DNA from: Actinorhabdospora filicis
GTDB taxonomy: Bacteria > Actinomycetota > Actinomycetes > Mycobacteriales > Micromonosporaceae
Reading direction: 5' to 3'
DNA length: 64,000 nt
Assembly: GCF_030269765.1 (NCBI RefSeq)
Contig: NZ_BSTX01000007.1
Coordinates: 124,001 to 188,000, forward strand
The position numbers were made by a program, and so were the translations under genes. Positions 1 through 10,928 of this stretch are shown here, piece by piece. Numbering within the stretch: position 1 is the stretch's first letter; each line of letters starts with the position of its first letter. The notes below the pieces were generated by a model. The model did not search any database and was not told the DNA's origin. It saw nothing but the letters and a program-made list of their open reading frames with translations.

Positions 1-107
1 GTGCGCTCGATGACGCCCCGTGACCGTCCGATGTAGTCGGTGATCTCGGTCCCCGCGGTGATCACCTTCGCCGCGATGGACTTCACCGTGCCGTACTCGA
101 ATTCCAT
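1..107 (-). CDS. Small unknown protein, 3' part beyond window (possible T7SS-regulated gene)
   Basis: Only the first 35 codons are visible; the gene runs off the left edge. Translation begins M-E-F-E-Y-G-T-V-K-S-I-A-A-K and continues as a probable amphipathic helix. A GAGAGG-type ribosome site lies about 10 nt before the ATG. I do not recognise a family. Its upstream region holds the same GGGACAGCG/TAnnnT promoter as four ESX locus 1 genes, so I infer that it is a T7SS-associated protein (EspC-like or WXG-like size) although trp, transporter and ileS genes separate it from locus 1. It is too short to exclude an unrelated small protein. Confidence 0.5.
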   Translation of the reverse strand, partial: MEFEYGTVKSIAAKVITAGTEITDYIGRSRGVIER

Positions 108-147
108 GGCCGCTCCCGCCTCTCGTGACCGCCCCTCTCGTGACGGG

Positions 148-181
148 AGCGTAAGGCAAAGGGGCGGTCCCGCGCTGTCCC
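148..181 (-). promoter_or_regulatory. Locus-1-type promoter (GGGACAGCG box)
   Basis: On the minus strand GGGACAGCG (181-173) is followed by TACGCT (153-148), 22 nt after GGGACA. It lies about 41 nt upstream of the small gene that starts at 107. The box and spacing match the promoters before the genes at 10857, 12457, 21154 and 23042. The site overlaps a 9-bp hairpin (161-169/186-194) that might instead terminate the trp gene. Confidence 0.5.
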
Positions 182-204
182 GCGCGACCGCCCCCGCCAC
201 CGTC

Positions 205-2316
205 CTAACGCGACAGGCGCAGGACGTTCGACACGATCTGGTGCCCGGCCCGCCCGGCGGCGGTCAGGATCGACTCCGGGTGGAACTGCACGGCGTAGCG
301 GCGCTTGACCGGATCCTCGATGGCCATGACCACGTCATCGGTCATCGCGGTGGCGGTGAAACCGCCGCGGACCTGGTCGGCCTTGGCGTGCAGGGAGTGG
401 TAGCGGGCGGCGGTGAACTCGTCGGGCAGGCCCGCCAGGAGCTCGCCGCCCAGGACCTTGACCTGGCCGGGCTTGCCGTGCACGGGCTCGGGCAGCAGCG
501 CCAGTTTCCCGCCGCCGTGCTCGATCATCGCCTGCAGGCCCAGGCAGACGCCGAAGGCGGTGAGGCCGCGGGCGTCCAGTTCGGACAGCAGGCCGCCGCA
601 GTCGAAGTCGGCCGGGCGGCCCGGACCGGGCGACAGGACGACCAGGTCGGGCCGGTCGTCCAGCATCGACGGCGGGAACCCGAAGCGGAGGGTGGTGACC
701 TCGGCGGCGTGCTGGCGGAAGTAGTCGGCGAGGGTGTTCACGAAGGAGTCCTGGTGGTCCACCATCAGCACCCGCAGGCCCGCACCGGCCGGTTCGGTCA
801 CCACGGCGGCGTTCCCGGGGTCCGAAACGGGCGTGCCGACCGACTCCAGCAGCGCGCGGGCCTTCAGGTGCGTCTCGCGCTCCTCGGCCTCCGGGTCGGA
901 GTCGTAGAGCAGCGTCGCCCCGGCGCGCACGGTCGCCAGCCCGTCCCGGATCTGCGCGGTGCGCAGGGTCAGGCCGGTGTTGGCGGTCCCGTCGAAGCCG
1001 AGGAACCCGACCGCGCCGCCGTACCAGCGGCGGGGGGTGCTCTCGTGGTCCTCGATGAACTGCATCGCCCAGTTCTTGGGCGCGCCGGTCACCGTCACCG
1101 CCCAGGTGTGGGTGAGGAACGCGTCGAGCGCGTCGAACTCCGGCCGCAGCACGCCCTCGACGTGGTCGACGGTGTGGATGAGCCGGGAGTACATCTCGAT
1201 CTGGCGGCGCCCGATGACCTGGACGCTGCCGGGGACGCACACGCGCGACTTGTCGTTGCGGTCGACGTCTGTGCACATCGTCAGCTCCGACTCCTCCTTC
1301 GCCGAGCCGATCAGCTCGGCGATGCGCGCGGCGTCCTCCAGCGGGTCGGCGCCGCGCCGGATGGTCCCGGCGATCGGGCACGTCTCCACCCGCCGCGCGC
1401 CCACCGGTCCGCTGACGCGCACGTACATCTCCGGGGAGGCGCCCACGAGGTACTCGGCCTCGCCGAGGTTGAAGAAGAACTCGTAGGGGGCGGGATTGGC
1501 GGCCGTGAGCCGCTCGTAAAACGCCGCCGGCGAATCGCAGGCGGCGTGCATGGTGTGGCTGGGGGTGACCTCGAAGAGGTCGCCCTGGAAGAAGCGCTCC
1601 CTGGCCTCGCGGACCATGCCCGCGTACACCCCCGGCACCGGCGGGGCCGGCACCTCGGTGGCCACCCGGTACGGGGTGGCCTCGGCGGTGCGCGGCAGGC
1701 CCTCGGTCGACTCGCCGTCCACGGTGAACTCGTAGCGGTGGACGTGTGCGCGCTCGCGCTTGCGGTCCACGACGTAGACCTCGTCGGGCAGGTGCAGCAC
1801 CAGGTCCCGGTCACGCGGGTCGCGTTCCATGGCCAGCGTCAGCGGCTCGAACTGGAAGGACAGGTCGTAGCCGAAGGCGCCGTAGAAACCCAGGTGCGGG
1901 TCGTCGACGGCGAGCGCGGCCATCATCGCGCGCAGCGCGGTGAACACGGTCGGACGCCGGGTGCGCCGCTCCTCGCTGAGGACGCCCTCGCTCTCGGCGA
2001 CGTGGACGCTGAACCCGCCGGGCGCGTCGGTGGGGCCGTCCACGGCCCGCCGCAGCAGCGGCAGCAGGACCGTCCCGCGCGCGTTGAGGGCGCGCACGCT
2101 CAGGGTGCGGCCGTGGGCGGTGACCTCCACGGCGGGGTTGACGTAGGCGAGGTTCCAGCGGCTGTAGCGGCCCGGATACTCCATGCCGGAGCTCAGGACC
2201 CCGCCGCGCGCGGTCTCGACGGCCGCCACGATGGCGGGCAGGCCCGCCGGGTCGAAGACTTCGGTGGTGCGGAGGACGCGCGCGCCCCCGGCGGTGGTCA
2301 GTTCGGTCTGGTTCAT
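205..2316 (-). CDS. trpE: Anthranilate synthase, fused TrpE-TrpG
   Basis: A 703-residue fusion that makes anthranilate from chorismate and glutamine, the first committed step of tryptophan synthesis, in the cytoplasm. The N-terminal two thirds is the chorismate-binding TrpE part, with CPIAGTIRRG, CTDVDRNDKSRVCVPGSVQV and VTGAPKNWA. The C-terminal third is a class I glutamine amidotransferase: SPGPGRP, nucleophile Cys591 in GVCLGLQAM, and the His-Glu pair in AVQFHPES. The ATG at 2316 has a GAGGGG site just before it. A Trp-Trp leader peptide and a strong hairpin lie upstream, which supports tryptophan biosynthesis and attenuation rather than a phenazine PhzE role. No other trp gene is adjacent. 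Confidence 0.95.
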   Translation of the reverse strand: MNQTELTTAGGARVLRTTEVFDPAGLPAIVAAVETARGGVLSSGMEYPGRYSRWNLAYVNPAVEVTAHGRTLSVRALNARGTVLLPLLRRAVDGPTDAPGGFSVHVAESEGVLSEERRTRRPTVFTALRAMMAALAVDDPHLGFYGAFGYDLSFQFEPLTLAMERDPRDRDLVLHLPDEVYVVDRKRERAHVHRYEFTVDGESTEGLPRTAEATPYRVATEVPAPPVPGVYAGMVREARERFFQGDLFEVTPSHTMHAACDSPAAFYERLTAANPAPYEFFFNLGEAEYLVGASPEMYVRVSGPVGARRVETCPIAGTIRRGADPLEDAARIAELIGSAKEESELTMCTDVDRNDKSRVCVPGSVQVIGRRQIEMYSRLIHTVDHVEGVLRPEFDALDAFLTHTWAVTVTGAPKNWAMQFIEDHESTPRRWYGGAVGFLGFDGTANTGLTLRTAQIRDGLATVRAGATLLYDSDPEAEERETHLKARALLESVGTPVSDPGNAAVVTEPAGAGLRVLMVDHQDSFVNTLADYFRQHAAEVTTLRFGFPPSMLDDRPDLVVLSPGPGRPADFDCGGLLSELDARGLTAFGVCLGLQAMIEHGGGKLALLPEPVHGKPGQVKVLGGELLAGLPDEFTAARYHSLHAKADQVRGGFTATAMTDDVVMAIEDPVKRRYAVQFHPESILTAAGRAGHQIVSNVLRLSR

Positions 2317-2368
2317 TGCCCCTCGTCATCCCTCGGCTCGCTCGCCGGGATGGGGCGCCTCAGACAGA

Positions 2369-2396
2369 GACGACCGCCGAGTTCCCGGCGGTCGTC
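2369..2396 (-). terminator. trp attenuator hairpin
   Basis: Perfect 11-bp inverted repeat (GACGACCGCCG 2369-2379, CGGCGGTCGTC 2386-2396) with a 6-nt loop, lying between the Trp-Trp leader peptide and trpE. A second hairpin around 2416-2433 overlaps the leader stop codon and could be the competing or pausing structure. There is no clear U-run after the stem, as is common in high-GC attenuators. Confidence 0.7.
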
Positions 2397-2424
2397 ACGA
2401 CTCCATGCGAATTCCACGCCGCCT

Positions 2425-2463
2425 CTAGCGGCGCCACCAGCGCAGATGGGGGAAGGTTCGCAT
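2425..2463 (-). CDS. trpL: trp leader peptide (MRTFPHLRWWRR)
   Basis: A 12-codon reading frame with tandem Trp codons at positions 9-10 (TGG TGG), ending in TAG at 2427-2425. It lies 109 nt upstream of trpE with an attenuator hairpin between. When charged tRNA-Trp is scarce, ribosomes should stall at the Trp pair and favour read-through into trpE. No ribosome site precedes the ATG. A TAGAGT -10 box at 2476-2471 would place the transcription start on or beside the ATG, so the leader is probably translated from a leaderless mRNA (inference). Confidence 0.85.
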   Translation of the reverse strand: MRTFPHLRWWRR

Positions 2464-2666
2464 GGGCGCGACTCTAGCACGGGAAGTCCCCGATACCGGA
2501 CCTCGCCGTCCGGTGGTTGGGACGGTGACCGTCCCCCTACCCGCGTCACGTGTGCATCACGGACCGGTAACGGAACGGATTCTGTCGTGAACTGTATCGA
2601 CGCACCGTCGTGATCTGTGCGACCGTATGTGCACCGGGCACCGGGCCGTTAGGGAGGGAGGTCCAC
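2464..2666. promoter_or_regulatory. Divergent promoter region, trp leader / ABC operon
   Basis: About 200 bp separate the trp leader (-) from the transporter operon (+). On the minus strand TAGAGT at 2476-2471 is a good -10 candidate for trp. I see no convincing -35 for it. On the plus strand no promoter stands out; only a purine-rich ribosome site, AGGGAGGGAGG at 2651-2661, before the GTG start at 2667. Confidence 0.4.
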
Positions 2667-3515
2667 GTGCTCGCTCACACCGCGCGCAGGCTCGCCCTGG
2701 CGTTACCGGCGCTGCTGCTGATCTCCGTGCTCGCCTTCGGCGTGGCCTTCTACGGGCCCGCCGCGCCCGCACCGGCGACCACCGCCGAGCGCGAGCGCCT
2801 CTACCTCGACCGCCCGGTCCCCGAACGCTACTGGACGTGGCTGACCGGCCTGGGCGGACACGGCGACACCGGTCTCCTGCGCGGCAGGTGGGGACCCTCG
2901 GTCACCGGTGAGAGCGTCGGACGCGAGCTCGGCGAGCGCGTGCGCGGCTCGGCGCGGCTGCTGGGCCTGGGCGTCCTGACCGTCACCGGCCTCGCCGTCG
3001 CCGGGGGCGTCGCGGCGGTCGCCGCCCGCCACCGCACCGCCGACGCCGCCGTCATCGCCGCCGGATTACTCGGCCTGGGCGCGGCCGCCACCGGCCCGCT
3101 GCTGCTGGCCCGCGAGGCCGGGACCCGGCCGGTGCTGCTGCTGGGCGGGCTCGCCCTCGCCGCGCTGGCCGTGCGCCGCCGCGCGCCCGCCGCCGAGACG
3201 GGACTGGTCGATCCCGCGCGCGTCCTGGGCGTCCGCCACCGCGTCGCGGTGCGCAGGCACGCCGTCCGCGCCTCCCTCACCAGCGGCGTCACCGCCGCCG
3301 CGAGCCTGGCCGCCGGGCTCCTCGCCGCCCTCGTCGTCGCCGAGGGCGTCCTGGCGCGACCCGGGTTCGGTGCGTGGCTGCCGGAGTCGCTGCGCGCCCG
3401 CGACGCCTACGCCGTCGCCGCGTGGCTGCTGGTCGCCGGTGCCGCCGTCATCGCCGTCGGCATCGCCGCCGACCTCACCCGCGCCGCCCTGGACCCGCGG
3501 GTGCGCCATGGGTGA
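2667..3515 (+). CDS. ABC transporter permease, DppB-like, diverged
   Basis: 282 residues. It begins with an Arg-rich start and one membrane segment as in DppB/OppB permeases; about five or six hydrophobic segments follow. A loop resembling the EAA motif (D-P-A-R-V-L-G-V-R-H-R-V-A-V-R-R-H-A-V-R) would contact the ATPase. The GTG at 2667 is preferred to the upstream ATG at 2610 because a strong GGGAGGGAGG site lies just before it. It overlaps the next permease by 8 bp, the first of four overlapping genes. The family transports di- or oligopeptides or nickel; the sequence is diverged and Ala-rich, so the substrate cannot be named. Confidence 0.7.
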   Translation: MLAHTARRLALALPALLLISVLAFGVAFYGPAAPAPATTAERERLYLDRPVPERYWTWLTGLGGHGDTGLLRGRWGPSVTGESVGRELGERVRGSARLLGLGVLTVTGLAVAGGVAAVAARHRTADAAVIAAGLLGLGAAATGPLLLAREAGTRPVLLLGGLALAALAVRRRAPAAETGLVDPARVLGVRHRVAVRRHAVRASLTSGVTAAASLAAGLLAALVVAEGVLARPGFGAWLPESLRARDAYAVAAWLLVAGAAVIAVGIAADLTRAALDPRVRHG

Positions 3516-4143
3516 CCCGCGCCGGGCCGCCGGGGCCGTGCTGCTGGCGATGGCCGCGCTCTTCGCCTTCGCCGGGCCCAGCTCCTGGCCGCGCGCCGAC
3601 GCCGTCGCCGAGCTCATGCGGGCCGCGCGCGGCAGCCTCGCGATGGCCGTGGTGGCCGCGTCCATCGCCACCCTCATCGGCACCGCCTGGGGACTCCTGC
3701 CCCTGGGCTGGATCACCGGGACGCTGCTGGCGCTGCCCGCGCTGGGCCTGGCCGCCGCGCTCGCCGGGACCGGCGCGTCCTGGGCGCGCCTGGCGGTGGC
3801 GCTCGGCCTGGCCTGCTGGCCGCCGGTGGCGTGGGCGGTCCGCGAGCGGGCCGCGGCCGTGCGGGCCCGGGGCTTCATGGACGCCGCCCGCTCGGCGGGC
3901 GCTGGCCGCGTCCGGCTGCTCGTCCGGCACGTCCTGCCCGGCACCGCCCGCGCCATCGGCGCCGGCTGGCTGCTGAGCATGGGCGCCGCCGCGGTCATCG
4001 AGGCCGGGCTCGGGCTGGGCGGCCTCGACGCGAAAGGGGACAGCCTCGGGCGGCTGCTGGCCGGGCCCTCGCCCGGCGCGGCCCTCGGGGTACTGCTGGC
4101 GGTGTGCCTCGCGGTGCGCCTGACCACCGGGGGGAGAGCGTGA
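3508..4143 (+). CDS. ABC transporter permease, DppC-like, short
   Basis: 211 residues, clearly shorter than typical DppC (about 280-300), with about five membrane segments. An EAA-type loop is visible (A-R-G-F-M-D-A-A-R-S-A-G then R-H-V-L-P-G), which identifies a binding-protein-dependent transport permease. The ATG at 3508 lies inside the end of the preceding permease gene, and the stop overlaps the GTG of the next gene, so translation is probably coupled. It pairs with the 2667 gene as the membrane half of the transporter. Confidence 0.7.
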   Translation: MGDPRRAAGAVLLAMAALFAFAGPSSWPRADAVAELMRAARGSLAMAVVAASIATLIGTAWGLLPLGWITGTLLALPALGLAAALAGTGASWARLAVALGLACWPPVAWAVRERAAAVRARGFMDAARSAGAGRVRLLVRHVLPGTARAIGAGWLLSMGAAAVIEAGLGLGGLDAKGDSLGRLLAGPSPGAALGVLLAVCLAVRLTTGGRA

Positions 4144-5111
4144 GGACCGTCCTGGAGGTGTCCGGGCTGACCGTGGGGGACGCGCTGGCCGGGGTGTGCT
4201 TCCGCCTCGGCGGCGGCGAGACCGTCGGCGTCATCGGCGAGAGCGGCTCCGGCGCGCACCTGCTCGCCCCCGCGCTGCTCGGGCTGGTGCCCGCCACCGG
4301 TTCCGTCCGCTTCCACGGACGCGACCTCACCACCGTCGGCGACGCCGGGTGGAGCGCGATCAGGGGCAGCGGCATCGCCTACGTCCCCGCCGAACCGCGC
4401 GGCTGGCTCGACCCCGTGCGCACCGTCGCCGAGCAGGTCGCCCTCGCCCTCCACGCCCACCAGCGCACCACCCGCGACAAGGCCCGCCGCGTGGCCACCG
4501 ACCTGCTGGCCGCCCTCGGCGTCCCCGAACCCGCCCGCGCCGCCCGCGCCTACCCCCACGAGCTCACCACCGCCACCGCCCAGTGCGCCGCGGTGGCCAT
4601 CGCGGTGGCCAACCGGCCCGACGTGATCGTCGCCGACGACCCCACCGCCGCCCTCGACGTCACCTCCCAGGGCCGCCTCATGGACGTCGTGCGCGGCACC
4701 GGCGCCGCGCTCGTCCTCATCACCCGCGACCTGGGCGTGCTGGCCGGGCACGCCGACCGCGTCGTCGTCCTCTACGGCGGTCGCATGGTCGAGGGCGGTA
4801 CCGCCGAGGAGGTCTTCTACGGACCCCGGATGCCCTACACCCTCGGGCTCCTCGGCAGCGTGCCCCGCGTCGACCTGCCCGCCCGGCGGCTGCCCGTCGT
4901 GCGCACACTCCATTCCCGGCCGCTCCCCACCGGTCACGGACCCGGCGACCCCCTCACCGGCGGCTGCGTCTTCGCCGCCCGCTGCCCCCTCGCCGTCCGC
5001 CGCTGCCTGGACGAGGCGCCCGCCCTGCGCCACCTCGGGCCCAGCCGCGTCGCCGCCTGCCACTTCGCCGAACGCCTCGACGGCGTCACCGCCCGGGCGG
5101 TCTTCGGATGA
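4140..5111 (+). CDS. ABC transporter ATP-binding protein, DppD-like, probably catalytically dead
   Basis: 323 residues with the layout of DppD/OppD and the C-terminal Cys-containing oligopeptide-transporter tail (G-G-C-V-F-A-A-R-C-P). Key residues are changed. The Walker A reads GESGSGAH, with Ala for the essential Lys. The signature region is L-T-T-A-T-A-Q instead of LSGGQ. The Walker B ends A-D-D-P, with Asp for the catalytic Glu. The H-switch is T-R-D instead of T-H-D. I infer poor or no ATP hydrolysis at its own site. GTG start at 4140 overlaps the previous stop; the stop overlaps the next ATG. Confidence 0.75.
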   Translation: MRTVLEVSGLTVGDALAGVCFRLGGGETVGVIGESGSGAHLLAPALLGLVPATGSVRFHGRDLTTVGDAGWSAIRGSGIAYVPAEPRGWLDPVRTVAEQVALALHAHQRTTRDKARRVATDLLAALGVPEPARAARAYPHELTTATAQCAAVAIAVANRPDVIVADDPTAALDVTSQGRLMDVVRGTGAALVLITRDLGVLAGHADRVVVLYGGRMVEGGTAEEVFYGPRMPYTLGLLGSVPRVDLPARRLPVVRTLHSRPLPTGHGPGDPLTGGCVFAARCPLAVRRCLDEAPALRHLGPSRVAACHFAERLDGVTARAVFG

Positions 5112-5983
5112 TCATCGCCGAGAACCTCACCCGCCGCGGCGCGCTCACCGGCGTCACCATCGACATCGCCCCCGGCGAGACCCTCGCCGTGGTCGGCGAG
5201 AGCGGCAGCGGCAAGACCGCCCTCGCCCGCCTCCTCCTGCGCCTCGACCGGCCCACCTCCGGCGGCCTGCCCGCCGACGGCGTCCACGGGCTGTTCCCCG
5301 ACCTCGACCCGCGCATGACCATCGCCGACAGCGTCGCCGAGCCCATGCGCGTCCACCGCCGCCACGACCCCGCCTGGCGCGACGAGCTCCTCACCCTCGT
5401 CGGCCTCGGACCCGGCGACGGCCGCCGCAGGCCCGCCGACCTGCCCGCGCCCGAGCTGCGGCGGGCCGCGCTGGCCAGGGGCCTGGCGCTGCGGCCGGGC
5501 GTCCTGGTCCTCGACGAACCCGTCGCCGACCTCGACCCCTCGGCGCGGGCGGAGCTGACGGCGCTGCTGCGGGCCGTGCGCGAACGCCTCGGCACCGCCT
5601 ACCTCTATCTCACCCGCGACGTGGCCGATGTGCGGCAGCTCGCCGAGCGCGTCGCCGTCCTCTACCGCGGCGGGATCGTCGAGCGCGGACCGGCGCAGGC
5701 GGTCTTCGAGGCGCCCGCACACCCCTACACCCAGGCGCTGCTGTCGGCGGTGCCCGTCGCCGACCCGCGCCGGGAGCGGCGGCGCCGGCGCGTCCCGCTG
5801 GCCGAGGAGCGTCCCGACGCACCGGCCGGCGGCTGCCGCTTCCGGCACCGCTGCCCCAAGTTCGCCGCCGAGCTGACCACCCTCCAGCGCGGGAAGTGCT
5901 CCGCCGAGGCCCCCGCGCCGCGCCCGCGCGCCGGTGGCGCCGAGGCCGCCTGCCATTACGCGTCGGTGGCCACCGTCTGGTAA
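5108..5983 (+). CDS. ABC transporter ATP-binding protein, DppF-like, partly degenerate
   Basis: 291 residues, partner ATPase of the 4140 gene. Walker A (GESGSGKTA) and Walker B (V-L-V-L-D-E-P) are intact, so it probably binds ATP. However, the signature is L-P-A-P-E-L-R instead of LSGGQ, no Q-loop Gln is evident (L-F-P-D-L-D-P-R-M), and the H-switch is T-R-D. The oligopeptide-transporter tail G-G-C-R-F-R-H-R-C-P is present. The ATG at 5108 overlaps the previous stop (ATGA). No substrate-binding protein gene is in this operon, so the system may use a distant one or be a slowly decaying transporter. Confidence 0.75.
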   Translation: MIIAENLTRRGALTGVTIDIAPGETLAVVGESGSGKTALARLLLRLDRPTSGGLPADGVHGLFPDLDPRMTIADSVAEPMRVHRRHDPAWRDELLTLVGLGPGDGRRRPADLPAPELRRAALARGLALRPGVLVLDEPVADLDPSARAELTALLRAVRERLGTAYLYLTRDVADVRQLAERVAVLYRGGIVERGPAQAVFEAPAHPYTQALLSAVPVADPRRERRRRRVPLAEERPDAPAGGCRFRHRCPKFAAELTTLQRGKCSAEAPAPRPRAGGAEAACHYASVATVW

Positions 5984-6014
5984 ACCGGGCGGAGCGTTTC
6001 ACCGCGTCCCGCTA

Positions 6015-6225
6015 CACTTGCCGCAGCACGGCGTTGACCCGGCCATCACCGGTGAGCCTCCGGAAGAAAGAGCCCCACGAGGGCTTCAGTAGAACCGGAC
6101 GGGTGCGGCCCGTCACAGCCGTCCGATGAGAGGGCGTCGCTCCGGCGGCGTCAAGCGGGGTGGTACCGCGGGCCAAGGCTCGTCCTCGCACCGAGGAGAA
6201 CGCAGACCGGTGCGAAGGAGCGATG
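6015..6225 (+). ncRNA. T-box riboswitch, ileS, translational type
   Basis: The conserved T-box GGTGGTACCGCGG lies at 6159-6171. An ATC isoleucine specifier lies in a short upstream stem-loop (6045-6047). Downstream, two mutually exclusive hairpins can form: CCTCG/CGAGG (6184-6196) and TCGCACCG/CGGTGCGA (6186-6193/6208-6215). The second covers the start of the GAAGGAG ribosome site (6214-6220). There is no terminator run. This matches the ileS T-boxes of Actinobacteria, which control translation: uncharged tRNA-Ile should free the ribosome site. Confidence 0.88.
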
Positions 6226-6227
6226 AC

Positions 6228-9359
<3,132 letters not shown>

Positions 9360-9378
9360 CGCGCAAGAGCACGAAGAG

Positions 9379-9408
9379 AAGGGCCTCCCGGTGCGCCGGG
9401 AGGCCCTT
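9379..9408. terminator. Bidirectional terminator between ileS and substrate gene
   Basis: 13-bp perfect stem (9379-9391/9396-9408) with a TGCG loop, between the convergent ileS (+) and the gene ending at 9511 (-). The arms begin AAGGG and end CCCTT, which gives a short T-run in both directions. Confidence 0.85.
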
Positions 9409-9510
9409 CCCTCGTAGGCCGCGCGGGCCACGGTCCACGACCGGGCGGCCGGGTCGGGGGAGAGGCCGTGGGCCACGGTCCCCGATGTCTCAAAGAACGT
9501 GGCCGCGCCC

Positions 9511-10461
9511 TCAGCCGCGCTGGTCGACCACCGCCGCCGGAGTTCCCTCCGCGCCGCCCCAGACCATCTCGTCCTCGGTGAGCCAGGTGCGGTTGCCCTG
9601 CTCTTCCTCGTCCTCGTGCTGGTGTCCGCGCCCGGCGGCGCCGGAGCCCATGGCCGGCCCGCGCGCCGGGGCGGGCGCGCCGCCGAAGGTCCCGAACGCG
9701 GGACCGCCCGCCGCCGCCAGGCCCGTCGCGGTGCCCGGTCCGCCCGGGCTGAAGCCCGGCCCGAAGCCGCCGCCGGGACCGCCGGTGGCCGCGCCCAGGC
9801 CCAGCGGGGTGGCGCTGGCCAGGCCGGTCTCGGTGTCGCCGTTGTCGTAGCCGGGCTGCGGCACGTACGGGACCGGCTCGGAGGGCACCGGGTCGTAGGG
9901 GGTGGGGTCGTAGGGAGGCGCGCCCGGGTCGAGCTTGCCCGGCTCGGGTTCGAGCGTGGTGACCACGTCCTGCGGCTCCAGCTCCGGGTCCTCCACCGTG
10001 GGCAGGTTCGCCGGGGCCTTGGTGGGCGCCTTGAACGACGAGCTCGCCGCTCCCTTGTAGCCGGTGGCCAGGCCGGTGAGGATCTTCACCAGCTTCTTGC
10101 GGACGATCTCCTTCTGCTCCTTGGTCTTCTGCGGGAGCTTCAGGGCCTGCGTCGCGTCATCGCGGGCCTGCTTGGCGGCGGTGGCGCACTTCCACATGCC
10201 GTCGCCCATCTCGCCCTGGTCCTCGCTGAGGGAGCCGCAGAAGGTGTGGATCGCCTTCATGTAGGCGTCGAACTCGCCGGCGGCCAGGCCCTTCCAGTCG
10301 TGCATGAGGGCTTCGAGCTTCTTGGCCAGCAGGCGGCCGAGTTCCTCGGTGCGCTTCTGGGCGGAGTGCCAGGATCCGGCCGAGTCGTCGATCTCATCGG
10401 GATCGGCCGAGAAGATCGCGCCGGTCAGCTGCTCGATGCTCCAGCCGTCGTAGCCTCCCAT
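9511..10461 (-). CDS. Putative T7SS substrate with C-terminal TWLTEDxxxW tag (module 1, large member)
   Basis: 316 residues. Residues about 1-170 are helical, with a T-G-A-I-F-S-A-D-P start and charged coiled-coil-like stretches; about 170-280 is Pro/Gly-rich and disordered. An acidic stretch then leads to the tag T-W-L-T-E-D-E-M-V-W (9588-9559) near the C-terminus. There is no signal peptide or membrane segment, which fits T7SS export. A good AAGGAGG site precedes the ATG at 10461. The small helical partner ends 3 bp upstream. Three other large proteins in this window share the tag. Function beyond export is unknown. Confidence 0.75.
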   Translation of the reverse strand: MGGYDGWSIEQLTGAIFSADPDEIDDSAGSWHSAQKRTEELGRLLAKKLEALMHDWKGLAAGEFDAYMKAIHTFCGSLSEDQGEMGDGMWKCATAAKQARDDATQALKLPQKTKEQKEIVRKKLVKILTGLATGYKGAASSSFKAPTKAPANLPTVEDPELEPQDVVTTLEPEPGKLDPGAPPYDPTPYDPVPSEPVPYVPQPGYDNGDTETGLASATPLGLGAATGGPGGGFGPGFSPGGPGTATGLAAAGGPAFGTFGGAPAPARGPAMGSGAAGRGHQHEDEEEQGNRTWLTEDEMVWGGAEGTPAAVVDQRG

Positions 10462-10464
10462 CGC

Positions 10465-10857
10465 CTATGCCTCCTTCGGGCCGGAGCCCTCGATCATGCC
10501 GGGGGCGTCGCCGACCGAGCCGGTCTCGGCCAGCGCGGCGAAGAACGCGTTCATGTTGCTCTTGGCCACCGCGTCGGAGTCGTCGTAGTTGACGATCGTC
10601 TGCGCGGTGGACTTCTCGGTCGCCTGGAGCGCGGCCAGCAGCCGCTTGAGCCGCACCAGGTGCTCGCGCCGCATCTCGTCGTGCTTGGCGGCGGTCTGGG
10701 TGGCCGCGTCGAAGGTCCCGAGGGCCTTGCCGGTGGTGCTGTGCACCGAGCCCTGACCCGACTTCTGCAGGGCCAGGAGCTGCTCGAAGACCTGCATGAA
10801 CTCTTCGAGGGCTTCGGTGTTGACGTCGATGGTGCTGTCCGAGGCGGGGCCCGGCAT
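10465..10857 (-). CDS. Small helical partner protein (module 1)
   Basis: 130 residues, all-helical and charged, with no WXG motif and no signal peptide. It precedes the tagged 316-residue protein with a 3-bp gap, so the two are almost certainly co-translated. The ATG at 10857 has GGGAGG before it. A GGGACAGCG/TATCCT promoter lies about 40 nt upstream, so the pair can be transcribed separately from eccB1. By analogy with PE-PPE or EspC-EspA pairs it may heterodimerise with its neighbour (inference). Confidence 0.7.
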   Translation of the reverse strand: MPGPASDSTIDVNTEALEEFMQVFEQLLALQKSGQGSVHSTTGKALGTFDAATQTAAKHDEMRREHLVRLKRLLAALQATEKSTAQTIVNYDDSDAVAKSNMNAFFAALAETGSVGDAPGMIEGSGPKEA

Positions 10858-10894
10858 GATGCCTCCCAGACGGTCGCGTGGGGGTTTCGGCGTC

Positions 10895-10928
10895 AGGATA
10901 GGACACAGTGGAGGCCCCGCGCTGTCCC
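10895..10928 (-). promoter_or_regulatory. Locus-1-type promoter (GGGACAGCG box)
   Basis: Minus strand: TCCATAGGGACAGCGCGG, with GGGACAGCG at 928-920 of the 10.9 kb block, then TATCCT at 10900-10895, 22 nt after GGGACA. The ATG of module 1 follows at 10857. A partial dyad (GCTGTTCC-ATA-GGGACAGC) surrounds the box. Confidence 0.6.

Noticed and set aside
161-194. 9-bp hairpin as the trp terminator
   Set aside because: Possible, but it has a 16-nt loop and coincides with a promoter box shared by other genes, so I list the promoter and mention the hairpin only.
40-2613. Very long open frame antisense to trpE-trpG
   Set aside because: High GC content opens antisense frames. The translation is low-complexity Val/Gly/Arg/His and covers a clear trpE-trpG gene.
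6223-6225. ATG close to the ribosome site as the ileS start
   Set aside because: It is out of frame with the IleS protein; the in-frame GTG at 6228 has correct spacing.
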